A DNA stretch of 64,000 bases from Lutjanus erythropterus. Taxonomy: Eukaryota > Chordata > Actinopteri > Lutjaniformes > Lutjanidae. The translations under genes were made by a program, and so were the position numbers. This document shows positions 24,511 to 37,640 of this stretch, one piece after another. The notes under the pieces were generated by a model. That model did not search any database and was not told the origin of the DNA. It saw only the letters and a program-made list of their open reading frames with translations. The stretch covers positions 14,042,023-14,106,022 of the forward strand of contig CM034609.1 in NCBI GenBank assembly GCA_020091685.1, written 5' to 3'. The stretch's first letter is position 1. The number at the start of each line of letters is the position of its first letter.

Positions 24511-27500
24511 ACTTTTATTTTCAGTTCAGTTTAGTTTCAGTTAGTTTCCAGAGTGTCTCCACAAATGTGCACAAGGCGCAGGAGTTTCTTTTCATTTCAA
24601 TCAGCAGGCTACATGAAAACAGATGGTTGGCACTTGATGAGCTGAAAAGGCGTGAAAGTTGGCAGTGAAATCCTGCATAACATGCTGGGCACTTGCAGCA
24701 TTCCTTACTACACAACACACACACAAGTCTATTTGTAGCCAGGAGCATCATTACTGTCACGGCTTCTTTCTGGGAAGAACCTCTCACACCTTCTATGAAC
24801 AGTCACAACTATTCCAGTGAAGCATGTGACCTATTAACCTTTTAGTTCATGCAACCCCTGTTTTGATTCATATTTAACTCATGGGTAGTACTATTTATGT
24901 ATTTAAATGCTCAATTTTGATTGGTCAGTTGCAGAATCCTAAGGTCTGTTATTTCTGAACAGCAGACCGTTGCTATGAAGAACAGGCTGTTGCTATGGAC
25001 ACAGTACTGATCATAGACTGTGGAGAAGCAATAAAATCATTTTTAAATGAATAATTTGTTCAAATTATTGTTTGTTTGTTTTTTTAAACTAAGTATGGGG
25101 CCCTTCACCACACTGTTGGGGTTTAATTTGCAATAATGATCAACTCTCTGTAAATTATGCCTTACATAAAAGTCCTGCATTTAAAAATAGAGCAGTGATT
25201 CACAAAGTGTGGCCTGCAAAAATACTTCAAGCGGGCTGTAAGAGGTCATTAAAACAAATAAATGGAGCAAGTTTCACTTTTTTTTTAGTTTGAAATTACC
25301 CTGAAATAAAAAGTAATCAGAATGAGTTTCAATTACATGTTATTCTTCATTTATCTGACCTAGTTTAACAGGTGTTACACCATATTTGGGTACCCATCAC
25401 ATTAACACCAAAATGTACTCATATTTCGTCATTGGTTTGATTAATCTGGTATGTTTAGGAATAGCTGGTATAGAGCTGAGTGTCATAAGTACTCATAATG
25501 CGTAAGGATCACTATCAGCTTCATATTATTATGTCAGCGGATCATTATCGTAGATATATTGAGATGTAAGTGTTACTTTAATGTTGTAACTGTTCAAGCT
25601 GTAGCTCATTTTAGTTGCTTAACATGTTGTTGGATACTTTAATCTTTAATAAAACATTATATGTTATGAGCTGATCCCCTATTATCATATCGTATCACTG
25701 TATTGTATCTGTTCCAGTCTATAATATTTAACAAGTGCATGTTTGTAAAATACACTCATGTACATCTTACTATATTCCAACACTGTGTATTGTAAAATAC
25801 AGCCATGTTTATATGTAACTGAAGGTATTTACCCTTCTACCTTCCCTATTTACTAGTGTAGCCTATATTTTCTTGCTGTACTTAGTGTATACATTTTTGC
25901 TGTATTTAATTTATGTATATATTTGCTTTTTTTGTCCTCTTAACTCTGACACTTGTTGGAAGCAAATTCTAATTAAAGCGATTCTGATATGTTTGTTGTG
26001 TAGTAATAGTAATAATAGTTGTCATATTAACAAGAGGGAGTAAAAAGTGCAGTATTTCCATCTGAAATGTGGTAGCAGAAAATGGAAATACTCAATGGAA
26101 AATAGTAGTAACTTAAATTTGTAGCTCAGTAAATGTTACAGTACACCACTGGCATGGGTTATTATCCCTAAAAAATGTGTCCATGTATCGCACAATAGCT
26201 TTGTACGTCTTAGTGACAGTAGCTTATTGCATTGCCAAGAATGCTTTTTTGAATACATGTTTTTGTGACGTAGTTTCTGGCATAGCTTGACGTTGGCCCT
26301 GCCAGCAAATGACCAGCAACCTTTTCAACTCCGGGCACTGCTCCAATATTTACATAGCACCACACTGTGGCCCATTGACAGAGCCAGTGCCAATTCTGCT
26401 CCTCTCAAGGTTAATAAGAGGAGGGGAGGAGGAGAGCTGTGATAAGCTGGTTCAATTTCCACAGCCCGTCCTCTTTCCTTTGCCGTTGTTTTCCTGGCAT
26501 AAGCCACTGAGACAGTAATAGTAATGTTTAGTGCTGTTGTGACAAGTTGAAACTGGAACATGCACGTGGGCCATTTGCCAGAATTTTAGCCATGTGACAG
26601 TGAGCTGGGAGCTTCAGCTGGGGTTATTATTGAGACAGGCATCACAGGACTAATGCCTGAGAGACCCATGCTGGAATTTCATAACCTTTTCTTTCCAAAT
26701 CACATATAGCTGACACAATGTGGTAGGGACTATTTTGACATTTAGTACTGACTTGTGAAAACGGACAGGAAATGCAGCCTTGGAACGTGTGTTTCGGTCA
26801 GTTTGACTGCACAGTCATGATGTTGAGGAAGAAGTTAAAGAAAGAAGCGAATGTCACAAGCGTCATCAGGGCTCAGCACCCGATGTGTCATTATTTTCCA
26901 CCACGAACACAATTGTGCCAGATGTGGTTGCTAAGCACTAAGCACATGGCACTTCAACATTTACTGGAAAGGTGAAGTCTGATCGTGTGAGATTATAGTG
27001 TATGAAATCGGATGAGCCACAGCGCATCTCATCGCGTTCTTTGTAAAGTAAAAAATATCAGCCAGTTTAAAAAGATATAAAAATGAAATATTTTTGAGAG
27101 GTACAGAAAAGAGGAAGACAAATATAAGGCATGTCAATGGTGATACTGATAGTGTTGTCACTGGTTCTTTTCTCTTTTCACATTCTTAATTATGGAGTAT
27201 TTTTAATTTTGTAAGAAGGCAGTAAACATAGTGGTACAATTGTGGGGATGGACACATTTTTTATTATTATTGATGGATTAGTATGGAATAGGGGTAGGAC
27301 CAGACAAATTTGAATTTTTTTTTTAATGTAGAGGGGATTTACTCACTTTTGGAGCCTCAAGTGGCCATTCGAGGAACTGCAGTTTTTGGCACTTCCGTGT
27401 TGGCTTTCCTTTTTCAGTCTCAGGGGTTGCTGTTTGGTTTGCTTTGGTATGAAAACCAGACTCGAACTCTGGTGCTGACTAAACAGCCTCTCTGTGGTCC

Positions 27501-28179
27501 ACCTTAAAGGGATCGTTATTAACCTCATCTTTCTGTACTTGTTTCAGTTTGGCTCAGTGTGAGAGCGGACGGTCTCTCTCTCTTCCTCTGTGTGCTTCAC
27601 TAATGTACGTAGCAGAGCAACGATGTTACTCAAGCTGACAACAACTTGTTGCATTACTGTGCAAAAGCTTCCCAGCGAGAAATGTCTGTGCTGCAGGAGA
27701 GCAGAAAGATTTTTAAAAGTTTCTGTGTGTTCAGCTCTTGGTATTTATGTAGCTTCAAACTGAATCGCTGTGTATTGAGATTTAGTTTCTGTCCTGCATA
27801 AGTGTTTATGCTTTCAGGCATCTGCTTTATTTTACTGTTTCATGTTCACTTTCAGCTGCGTCGTGTTAAGTTACTGCTGATGAAAGTTTCCAGGTTTGGA
27901 TTCTTCATAATAAAAGCTTTTAGATAACAAAAAACAACAGGGGACTTCTCTAGTGAAGAATTTATAGGAAATAAAACACCCATTATTGAAAGCCGCTCGA
28001 CTCAAGACAAGTGCATCATGTATGGGTCAGAGTGTAGGTTTACAATTTCTGGACCGTTTGAATTTTGACTTGTAAATGCGAACCAATGAAGTTGGAAATC
28101 TGAAACAAATTTTGCACTGGTTCAATTCAGGAACTGGATATTTAGATGAAATTGCCAGAAGAAATAGCTCAGCAGCCAC

Positions 28180-28372
28180 TTACTGTTTTTGTCACCCTTG
28201 AACAGAGTTGGTCTAGCAGTTTCCCCGTTTCTAGTATCTGTGCTAAGCTAACCGGCTGCTGGCTATATTTTCATAATACCATACAGACATGAGACTGGTA
28301 TCAATCTTCTCATGTAACTCTCTGCAAGAAAGTGAATAAGCATTTTCCCAAAATGTCAAACTATTCCTTTAA
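28180..28372. mobile_element. Right part of a dispersed fish MITE
   Basis: The segment contains GTGCTAAGCTAACCGGCTGC, then CATACAGACATGAGACTGGT, then AATGTCAAACTATTCCTTTA. This string of landmarks is typical of a widespread teleost non-autonomous element. The left part is not clear, so the copy is truncated. Confidence 0.5.
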
Positions 28373-30600
28373 TATGTTTTATAGTGTATGAGTCATGTGC
28401 AAACAAGAGGGGAATCTCCTGAAGGAAGCCAGCACATGCAGGCTTACAATCTGCACTTCTTTGATCTCTGCCGTTTCTGACTTAAATAAGTATGTGAGGT
28501 CATACCGCTGTGATGGTACGGGCTGCATCTTGAGAATGCACATCTGCCACGCCACGCCCCCCAACCCCCACACTCACCCCAGAACCCCCACCTCGAAATG
28601 ATCAGTACCCAGATCATGGTTATCAGCTGCTGCAAACATTCAGATTGCATCATGGCAGATAACATGATTGATCTGACACTACCCGGCTGTTTCAGCCCTC
28701 CTGCCACTGCCACCACTGTCCGTTTATCAGTATCAAATGCTTGGAGACAAAGGGAGCCAATGACATAATCGGGATCTTCAAAATGGACTTTGATTCCCAC
28801 AAACCCCAGGAATAGCTGGCTGATGTCATGGGGCAGATGGTAATAAATCTGTCTGCACCATAATAGCAGGTTGGCTGGGAGATGTTGTTGACTGAGAACA
28901 CCTTGTTTAAATCTGCTCAAGCGAGGGTGACTTTAATGCACATTTGCATTATATGTGCACAGAGCACCCTCACGCATGTGCATGCACACAGTATTCACAT
29001 GCAAACAGAGCAATACAATGGTTATCCACTACATGAACACATGCAAACACAGACACGCACACTTCCTCTTGAACACAGTTGTGGTAACTTGAGCCTGAGC
29101 TGTGCCAGTAAGTCTGACATTTCCGGATGGATTTAGTGTGTACGTGCACCGTTCACACACAGTTTTGTGGTTACTGTCTAGATAAGAGAGCTGATGGAGG
29201 TCTGTGATATGTGCCAGGCAGAGGAAAGGGGACATTTCAGTGGATCAGAGGGGATTTACCTGGAAGATGAATTGTAATTCTAGAACAGGCAGATCTTGAT
29301 TGCAAGTTTTCCCTTGATGATAAGTCACGTTTTTCCTCCATACCCGACATTGTCTATGGGGCTTGACTCAGTCACAGATGTTTCAGGATACTACCCAGGA
29401 TGCATCAGTCACCCAGAGGGAAGCTTTGATCCCAACTCTTTCCTCAATGAGTAAATGACTCCATATGTGTGTATGACTGGGCCTTCGATGACCTTGCATG
29501 AAATGTCTTCATGGCAGACACAGTGAAGTCATATCAGGGGACTATAAACTGACTACGAGCCACTGGGAGTGTTGAATAGAGCCTATTGTTACTGACGCAG
29601 GTGTGTTCTTGTTGAGAGTTCTGCTAGAATGAGTTATAGGAGGAGCCTTTCATCTTCTCAGCCATCATCTGGTGGCTGTTTCCTGCTTTTAGATAACTTC
29701 TAATAAAATTGCAGCTGTAAGTTGGTCAGTGTATGTACTGTCTTTGTTTCTCAGACAATCCAATATTGCTCTCTTGGCCTTTCACTGTACATGTGAAACT
29801 CCTCCACATTTTAGGTTTGTGACCTCTGTGAACAGGAACTCAGTGTCACAGAGAAGCCTAACAAACAAGGAGCGAGGTCTTGTTTTTAGCCTAGCAGTTC
29901 AAATTTTCACACTCTAATTCCACACTTCTATCATATGCATTGATAGAAGAAGAAGATATATGCATTTTTCTTTTTCAGCCTTTCCCTGTAGGTGTGAAAC
30001 TCTTACACCTGGAGGTTTGTGATGTCAGCAAACAGCAACTCAGATTCCCAGAGGGGCCCAACAGAGAGAGATCCTGCCTCCACAGCCTCTTCTACATATT
30101 TCAGATATGTGATAAGATAATATAATGAGATGTTATATGAAGTTAATTAATACAAGCTAAAAGCAATCAGGGTTTGAGAGGATTTCTGAATTGACCCATT
30201 GGAACCGCAGTATAAGACTCAAAGCACACTGCAATTAATTCCAAATGGTGCAAAGAATCTAAAGGCAGTCTCCGGCTAATAAATTATGTCAAATATAAGG
30301 GCAATTTTTGGAAAAGCTCTTTATAAATAAACAACAACAAACAAATGCTGGTCTGTCCTAAAGGAAAGAGAAAGCCAACCACTTGGTCATAAAAATAAAG
30401 AAGGGATGTTGCCATAGATGTCTCCAGTTGTGAGTGCAAGACAGATCTCCAGCATTGAGGAGAATGAGACTGGATGTTAGTCACATGTCTGTAAATCACC
30501 ACAATCACCATAATCTTGCAATGAAAGAAAGGCTGCTTCCACAATTTTCTGTCTACAAGACATAAACAAGACTTGTTTCCATATTGAAAACCCGAGCTTT
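28373..30600. other. Gene-poor interval, second part
   Basis: No exon is recognised. The 158-codon minus-strand frame at 28444-28920 has no recognisable domain. Its DNA at about 28.60-28.92 kb is free of obvious repeats and could be regulatory (see finding). The stretch 29.7-30.1 kb contains two similar GTGTGAAACTC... / ...CAGCAACTCAG... blocks about 240 bases apart that look like a diverged local duplication. Confidence 0.4.
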
Positions 30601-30607
30601 GTTTATG

Positions 30608-30634
30608 AAATTAAATTAAATTAAATTAAATTAA
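30608..30634. repeat. (AAATT)n microsatellite
   Basis: About five tandem AAATT units. Confidence 0.9.
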
Positions 30635-30929
30635 TTCATTGTGGCTTAAAGGTGAATTAATCATCAATCCAGGTGCCTAAATATTTAGAATGTGGGACTG
30701 TACCATTTACAGCGCAGATCTGCAGAATACTGTATTCAGTGTCTTTGCATCAAGAGAACAGCATATATTTTGTTTTATCAGCATTAAATACAGGTTTGAG
30801 ATCTATAAGTGCATTCTGCAAAGCATTCAGTGTGTAGTGAAAATTTTCAGTGGCTGATTTCATAATCAGCCCAACAATATAAAATTAGTTGTTGGTTGAT
30901 TACAAGCTTGCAAAGAAAAAACAATATCT

Positions 30930-30980
30930 ATTGTAGGAACAGGAGTGGTCCCAAGAGTGAACCCTGTAGGATGCCTTTAG
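30930..30980 (-). pseudogene. Antisense LINE reverse-transcriptase relic, copy 1
   Basis: The minus strand reads GILQGSLLGPLLF, close to the conserved GxPQGSxLGPLLF motif of non-LTR retrotransposon reverse transcriptases, and then meets a stop. Only this short block is retained. A better preserved relative in the same orientation is 650 bases to the right. Confidence 0.5.
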
Positions 30981-31559
30981 TTACTGGTAGCATACATGTT
31001 GTTTTATCAGTATTTAACACAAGTTTAATATTTTTAAGTGCATCCTGCAAAGTATTAAAAGAGAAATTATGTAATACAGTTACTGTACAAAATCATAAAA
31101 TGACCATGATATGTAATAAATGGTTAAGGAAACATGCTACTTGAAATAAAAGTTTTTCCAATAACAAGACACAGCCAGAGTGTCCTTTTCCCTTCCAGGG
31201 CTGTTTTTGTTTTCATGTATATTAGAGTGGATTAAGATATAAGAAATCATCAATAATCTTTTAAAATAAGTTTAAGCTGAGAAGTATGTTGATGGGGTCT
31301 GGCAGACAGAAGGCAGGCAGTCATTGAACTCTAGCTGTGTATTTTCAGAGCATTGGTTTTGTTTTCAGGATAACAAGGTAAGCTTTTCATCAACAGATAA
31401 TTGACAGTTATATACATCTGGTCAACATACAGTGTAGGACTCATTGCTGCGACACTGAAGAGGACATGCAGCCTGCAGGAAACCTGCCTGAGCTTTGAGT
31501 CAGGAGAGGAGGGGGCGAGGGGAAGCAATTCACTTCCACAGATCGTTAAATAAGGACTC

Positions 31560-31790
31560 AAGGGTCTGATATATTTATCCTTTGGGGAAAGAAATATCAT
31601 TTATATAAATAGTGAACAGGAGTGGTCCCAAGATTGAACCTTGTGGGATGCCTTGAGGTAGAAAAGAGTAATTTTTTTTAGCCATCTACAATCAGTAAGA
31701 TCAATTCCAATATTTGATTATCTTTGCAGGAGGAGGGAGTGGTCAACTGTATTTAAGGCTTTTGACAAATCAAAAAAAAAGAAGAGCAGC
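31560..31790 (-). pseudogene. Antisense LINE reverse-transcriptase relic, copy 2
   Basis: Read on the minus strand, the block at about 31740-31771 encodes DLSKALNTVD and the block at about 31591-31652 encodes GIPQGSILGPLLF followed by TIYINDIS. These are the DLSKAFDTVDH and PQGSxLGPLLF...YINDI motifs of LINE reverse transcriptases, in the right order. Spacing between them is shorter than usual and the frame is broken, so the copy carries an internal deletion. The FADD catalytic motif is not visible. This is a dead 5'-truncated remnant. Confidence 0.7.
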
Positions 31791-33600
31791 ACAGTGCTTC
31801 CTGTTGTTTACAGCTGAAACAATATTATTTGGAATTATATTCCAAGAGTAACAGAGGTGTTAATGGCAATAATAATAAAAATGTTGTGCTCCAGTAAGCT
31901 GGTCCTGGAAAGGAGCGCTGTAGGCCTCGCTCTCTCTTTGCAAGGCATTTCCTTTTGTCCCCTTGTAGCTGGGCACTCCCTGTAGACAGGAAATTCTTCT
32001 GGAGCTGCTCCAAACCACGGCCTCCTTTTCCCTCTTTTTCCTGGTTTTTAGTAATAAATCTAGGAATCCTGGTACAGTCTGTCCCAACCTTGGACCTGCA
32101 TGTAAACAAACAATCGGCCGTTCCAGAAATCGCTCCGGCTTATCTAGCTTCTAGCAGTTCTCATCCTGAGATATCTGCAATGCAGCATGCCCGTAATTAT
32201 TAAACTGCACAATAAGCTGCAAATACACAAGATAGTGTACAGGATGGTCCATTAAGGCCTGAGATAAATTCTAAACCCCCCACAGGAAAAAAAAAAATGT
32301 GCTTCTTTTCACACCACATTAAAAAAGTTTCCCAGAATGAGAGCCACCCACAGTTCAATGAATGCGCAGAAAAATCCCACAATACCATTTTCCCACTGGG
32401 ACAAACAACCTTCTGTCTTGTTCACACAGTTATTCTGAAGGCCCTGCATTATCAGCAAGTTCACAACCAAAAATATTGTGCACAAAGGAAAAAAAACGTT
32501 GGTTCTTCTTTCCAGTAAATGTAATCGATGTGGCACTCAGACAAGCGTCTATCTCTCAACTCAATTCTATTCAGTCCAATTCAATTCCTTGAACCGACTA
32601 CATTCAGGAACAAATACTTAGATTTTAATTTAAGGTGGCTGCATCATTTCTCAGTTGTAATCCAAGAAGAATGCCAGTAACTGCAGTTCGTTGGCTTCCT
32701 ATCCGTTAAATCATTAAAGTATCTTTTATTAGCTGCATGACTGTTTATCGTTTATAGCTGGGTCATAAATCCGAGCATGCTCCTGTATCAATGGGAGGGC
32801 TTATAACCGGGAATGTGATAGAACATGTTTGTTTTCTTGCCACTCCCAAATATAGGTCACTGTGTCACCTACAAACAGGAACTACACTAGATAACATATT
32901 AAAAAAAATTGCAGCAGTTACAGAAAGAGATAGGCTTTAACAAAATTGCATTTGATATGAAGACAAATTACGGATGTCTCACTTCAAACGCAGGAATGAA
33001 GTTGCACAGCTTGACAGTTTTTCACCATTTTAATGTCCAGATATATTGAGAAAAAAAAACTTTGCACACATGAATGTGTGACAGGTGTGTCAGAGGAAGG
33101 TTCAATTCAAAGACAGTTACAGAAACTCTCACACAACTGTCATTTATTAAATATCAATTTAATCTGACCGATTTGATCTAACCGATGTAATGATAAATTT
33201 TATTTAAATAGCACTCTTCAAAAACAAAGTTACTAAGTACTAAGTAGTAGAAGTGACTTAAACCTATATGTTACATTTTCACATTCAAATATCTAAAAAT
33301 ACTAAACCCTTTGTTGAGTTCTGAATTTGCATTTTCCCCCAAAATAAGTAATTTATTCAAGGTAACAGTGTGTTTACAACTAGTTGTTTGTTGCTATAAA
33401 ATCCAGGAAAACACATCAGATATGTCGATGAATGAGGAAGATATTCTGTGAACACAGTTAAACATAATGTGAAAAAACATACTTCTACAGCTCATCCATG
33501 AACATGATTTCTGCCTCAGTCATATCACATAGGCTTTCATCTGCAATGGTGGTTGTTGAACAATGAAGATAACAACTCCCATGATCCCATGCTACTTCAG
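31791..33600. other. Gene-poor interval, third part
   Basis: No gene, RNA gene or clear terminal-repeat element is seen. The sequence is AT-rich, with overlapping short frames on both strands near 31.8-32.6 kb that lack splice or domain support. Confidence 0.45.
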
Positions 33601-34040
33601 ATGTCATCAAACTAAGTCTTTTGTTATTGTCTTAATTTGTACTGCATAAAAATATGGTTTCAAGAGAGATTTGAAAGAGGATGAGGGGTTCACCAGTCTG
33701 ATCTCCTCTGGGTTTTTGTTCCATAGAGTGGGGACCTTAACCAGCTGCTGGGTCCTCAGCAAGGATTGTGGGATTGCTTGCAGAGACTTGGTCGAGAACC
33801 TCAGGCAACAACCTGGAGAACATCTGAGATGTATTTGGTGCAAGTCCTAAACAAGTCTAAAGAGCTATCAGCAATATCTCAAAATTCAGCAGGAGCCAAA
33901 GAGGAGAAGCTGTGTATGTACTCTCCTTTTTTATTTTTGGTGAAGAGTCTGGCTGCAGCATTTTGGACAAGCTGTAATTTTGAGTGTAAACTCTGTTGAC
34001 TCAGACATGTGTAAAGAGAGAGTCAAAACAGGAAGAGACA
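33600..34040. repeat. Interspersed repeat with GGCTGCAGCATTTTGGACAA block
   Basis: The region contains CTGGGTCCTCAGCAAGGATT, later GTGAAGAGTCTGGCTGCAGC then ATTTTGGACAAGCTGTAAT. The last phrase is a familiar part of a widespread teleost interspersed repeat. I cannot assign its class from sequence alone. Frames across it are not genes. Confidence 0.45.
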
Positions 34041-36679
34041 AAAGCACTATGTCTCTGTATATAGAAATTTATTGTTTAAGGATAAACTCCTTGAGATGTA
34101 TCATCTCATTTTCGTTGAGGTACCAAATAAACTCTCACAAATGGAACAGAACTGTACAGTACAAAACACCATATACAAGACAACAATGACAAAAACAATC
34201 ACAGACACCAAACTAAATAACAAATCAAAAGAGGCAGAAAAAGATACGGATCAAACAAAAGAAATTTAACAGTGATCATGCTAAAGATAATTAATGTAAT
34301 TGTACAGTGAAATCATTACTGAAAACACAAGCAATTTGTTTTAAGATGACAAAACAAAACATTTTTCATTTACTTTTACATGTGCACAAAATAATGACAA
34401 AGAATGACTGCAACTTATTGCACTCAAATTCCTGAGATACAAAGGGGACCATAAAAAGGATCTGGAGCTTCTTTGTGAATAATTTGACATATAAGGAACA
34501 CAAAAAATGTTTCAGACAGTTAGGATAGATTACTACTGGAACTGAACTGAACTGAACTGAACTGATCTCTGAGAGTTTCCTGAGCTGCATAAAACAAGAC
34601 TGAACAACTGTGTTAACTTGTTCAAGCCGAGGTTGTATTCAAAGAATACACCAAGATTTTTGCAACTTTGGGTTATAAGATTCATGCAATTTCAAATAAA
34701 AACTTAAATGAGGCCCTAGATCTTCATTTTCTTTTCTGCTCCATCTAGTTTTAATTAGATGTTTTGCAGAATTTTGTATTGTGGGCAATTTTCAAACTTA
34801 CACAACTGCATGTTTGTGGGAGAATACTTCCAACTAAATCAGTAAATCATATATTCCACATCCTGGCAGTGTTTTACTCTCTGCACTGAACACAAGCCAA
34901 ACATTTACTGCTTTTCGCTATCACTGTTATGACCTCGTGGCTCTCAAAGAGCTTGCTCACACACAACACTAAGATACAGTGATATACTGTAAATACAGTG
35001 TTTGCCTGGTTATATGAGCGTGTGTCAGGCGGAGAGATATAGGAAGAGAGATAGTGGAAAGGGGGAGGGGAGGGTGAGACGTTGTTGTGGCTGTTTTACA
35101 GCTAACTCCCTTTCTCAGAAATCCTGCCCCCGAGGATGAACGCAGTGTCCCGCTGCAGAGCAGAAGATTCCTGAAGTGATTTGAGCAGGATTTATTCTTC
35201 CAGTAAAGCAACAATGCATCGGTAAGCACAGCACCAGAGATGTATATGCACCTAAAGCACAGAATCCCCAAAGATTTTTGACTATGAGCTGCACTTGGCT
35301 CCAGTCTGTCTATCCACAATGTTTTGTTGTATTTGCATAAACACGATCTGATATAAAGAGATCTGATGCAATGCTGTAGGACATTTAGATTTAGATATTG
35401 CAATTGCAAAATGGTTCATGATTAGTGGGAATGATTATTTTTTTGCAAGGGTGGATATTTCCTGACACAATTAGTGGGGACAACAAACCCATCCCAGCGA
35501 GAGCTACGGTTGGGAAGAGGGGTGTTCACTCACGGCTGGTGAACGAAACAAATCAGGTTATTGCTTACAAGTCTGTTGCGGCTATATTCTCCATCACTCC
35601 GCCTACTTCTCCTTCTGTATTGTTTGCCTGCTCTTTTGTCACCCGTTGTCGCTGTTGTCACTCTCCTGCCTATCGTGAGCCACAAAGGGAAAGGCAGCTG
35701 CTGCCAGGGGAGGGCTGACTAAGATTACAGGATTCATTCGAATAAATTACTTCCCGCTGATGGTCTGAATAACTTGTCGCCAGTGTAGTTGCGTAATTCA
35801 TATATTGAATATTTTAGCCCTCTGTCATAGGTAGACAATGGACCAAACCACTGTGAAGCATTAGACACACAGGTGCTTAGTCTAGACTGAATTTCACTAA
35901 CTAACACACTAACATTAACACCTACCTTTTTATTCAATATTTTATTTTGTTTTATATATTTATCTTATTTCATTCTGAATTTAATTAATTATTATTTTTA
36001 AATTTTGTCTAAACCTACTTAATATCCTATATTTTTCCATTTTCTTGCTGTAACTGTTACCACTAACCATAAATTCCTACTAATATTTTTTTAAACATAA
36101 AAATACTTCTCAATTCATGTCGACTGTCACTCTTTTTGAACAATATTTGGATACTCCCAGGTAAAAATTGTTTTTATTTTTTGCATTGTGCAAAAAAAAC
36201 GTGAAACCTGTTGAAGCAAAGTCTGTGCAGCTGTGAACTGGTTAGCGAAAAAATGTGTCTGCACGCCGCCTGTCTGTGTGTAACATTCTTTTGCCTGCGT
36301 GAGTCCGTACGAGAAAGGGCCCTTCTCATGCCAGCTGAGGTCAGGTCCGGACACTGTAGGGTGCACCCTTCTCCCACTGCGGTGGGCCGAGAGGCAGGGG
36401 GGAGGCCTCCAGCGCTTCTGGGAAACAGTCTGGGCCTAATTGGAGCCCGACTGGTCTCACATGTCTCCACTTACTGAGGGAGACAGAGGATCCTGCTGCC
36501 TGGCCTATGAGAGCTGCTGTAGGCCCAGGCCTTTCCCACCTCATCAGCATAACCACAGAGCAGTGAATTCAGCAGGCAGGCCTGACATGACAGCATGACT
36601 GAGTGGTGTGGTCTGCTGTGTTTCAGTGCACTGAGGTCAGGTCCTGAGCTGTGTGTGCCACATTATATTGTGTTTTTCA
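34041..36679. other. Gene-poor interval, fourth part
   Basis: No gene is recognised. It includes an (ACTGA)n run at 34540-34565. A less AT-rich block at 35.03-35.20 kb and another at 36.2-36.6 kb have no exon structure I can support. The 146-codon minus-strand and 97-codon plus-strand frames near 35.0-35.7 kb have no family features. Confidence 0.4.
34540..34565. repeat. (ACTGA)n short tandem repeat
   Basis: About five perfect ACTGA units in intergenic sequence. Confidence 0.9.
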
Positions 36680-37640
36680 CAGAGGTGGGGAGTAACTAAG
36701 TAAAATACTTTGTTTCAGGTATCTTTACTTGAGTATTTACTTGTCTGACAACTTTTTTACTTTCGCTCCCTACATTTTTAAACAAGAATCAGTAGGATTT
36801 GTCATAAACGCACCAGAAAGAGACTTGATTATTACAGTCTCTTTCCCAGAACATAAATACTGTCAGATATCAACCAATTTTGGCTTGATAAAATGTCCTG
36901 AGCACAGCAAATAAATGACAAAAAAAGGAAATGCAGGCAGATACAGCCACCATCGCAAACTTTGAGAGGGTCATAAGTATCGAAAGGGATTATGTTTATA
37001 TGAGTCTGCACTGTTTTTCAGGAAAATGCTGCAGTTGCACTTTATTTTACAGAGCACCGATAAGATATAACAAGTAGTGAGCTGTGCTTTGTATCAAATT
37101 AGACAAAAACTAGAAATAATGGTTTCTTTACTTGACAATATTAGACCATTTATTGGTTTTCAGAACTCTTCTGTTCTGTTCTAATAAGGATCTAACAGTG
37201 GGAAATAAATGCACTTTATTTTATAGTACAGTTCTGTTGCAAAGTGACCCAAATTACCCTTAGTCTAATAAAGGTCTGTGAAAGGGTCTAATCCACCTAA
37301 TAACATACATAACACACATATTATTTCTAGTTTTCTACAACCTGTTACACCTTTTAGTGAACTGTAAAATGTGTGTGTGTGAAAAATGCTGCATATCAGG
37401 TCTTTAACACAAATATCAACACTTTTCTACTCCTTACATTTTCAAATGAGGCCTGTTAGCTGTGCACAGGAGCAGACAGAGGAAATGTCCTTTGACACAC
37501 TTTGAGTACATTTCAGAGCCTCTACTGTTTTACTTTTACTTGAATAAACAGAATCAGTGCTTTTATTTTTACCAGGGACTTTTTTTAAACAGGTAATGTA
37601 CTTCTTGAGTAAAGAATGCGTGTACTTTTGCCACCTCTGT
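36680..37640. mobile_element. Non-autonomous DNA element, CAGAGGTGG ends, 961 bp
   Basis: The left end is CAGAGGTGGGGAGTAACTAA and the right end is GTACTTTTGCCACCTCTG, giving short inverted termini (CAGAGGTGG/CCACCTCTG). Subterminal ACTTGAGTA motifs recur at both ends. The interior block 36790-37010 (for example GGATTTGTC..., GGTCATAAGT..., GGGATTATGTTTATATGAGT) recurs at 39050-39270. No coding sequence. A truncated relative is at 21494-22026. Confidence 0.7.

Larger units (their letters stand above)
19570..28170. other. Gene-poor interval, first part
   Basis: No coding exon is recognised. Contents that can be named are two element copies listed separately (21.5-22.0 kb and 23.93-24.50 kb), a (GT)n tract at 23.5 kb, and a repeat fragment around 27.34-27.50 kb (GGAACTGCAGTTTTTGGCACTT) that resembles dispersed fish repeats. 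Sequence at 26.56-26.96 kb is less repetitive and could hold regulatory DNA. Mammalian genomes have PGS1 and DNAH17 between SOCS3 and CYTH1; neither is visible. Confidence 0.5.

Noticed and set aside
28444-28920. 158-codon minus-strand open frame
   Set aside because: No recognisable domain, no paired splice sites, and codon content without coding bias that I can see. The DNA is more plausible as regulatory sequence.
34969-35409. 146-codon minus-strand open frame
   Set aside because: The composition looks non-coding, and no motif, exon border or neighbour supports a gene.
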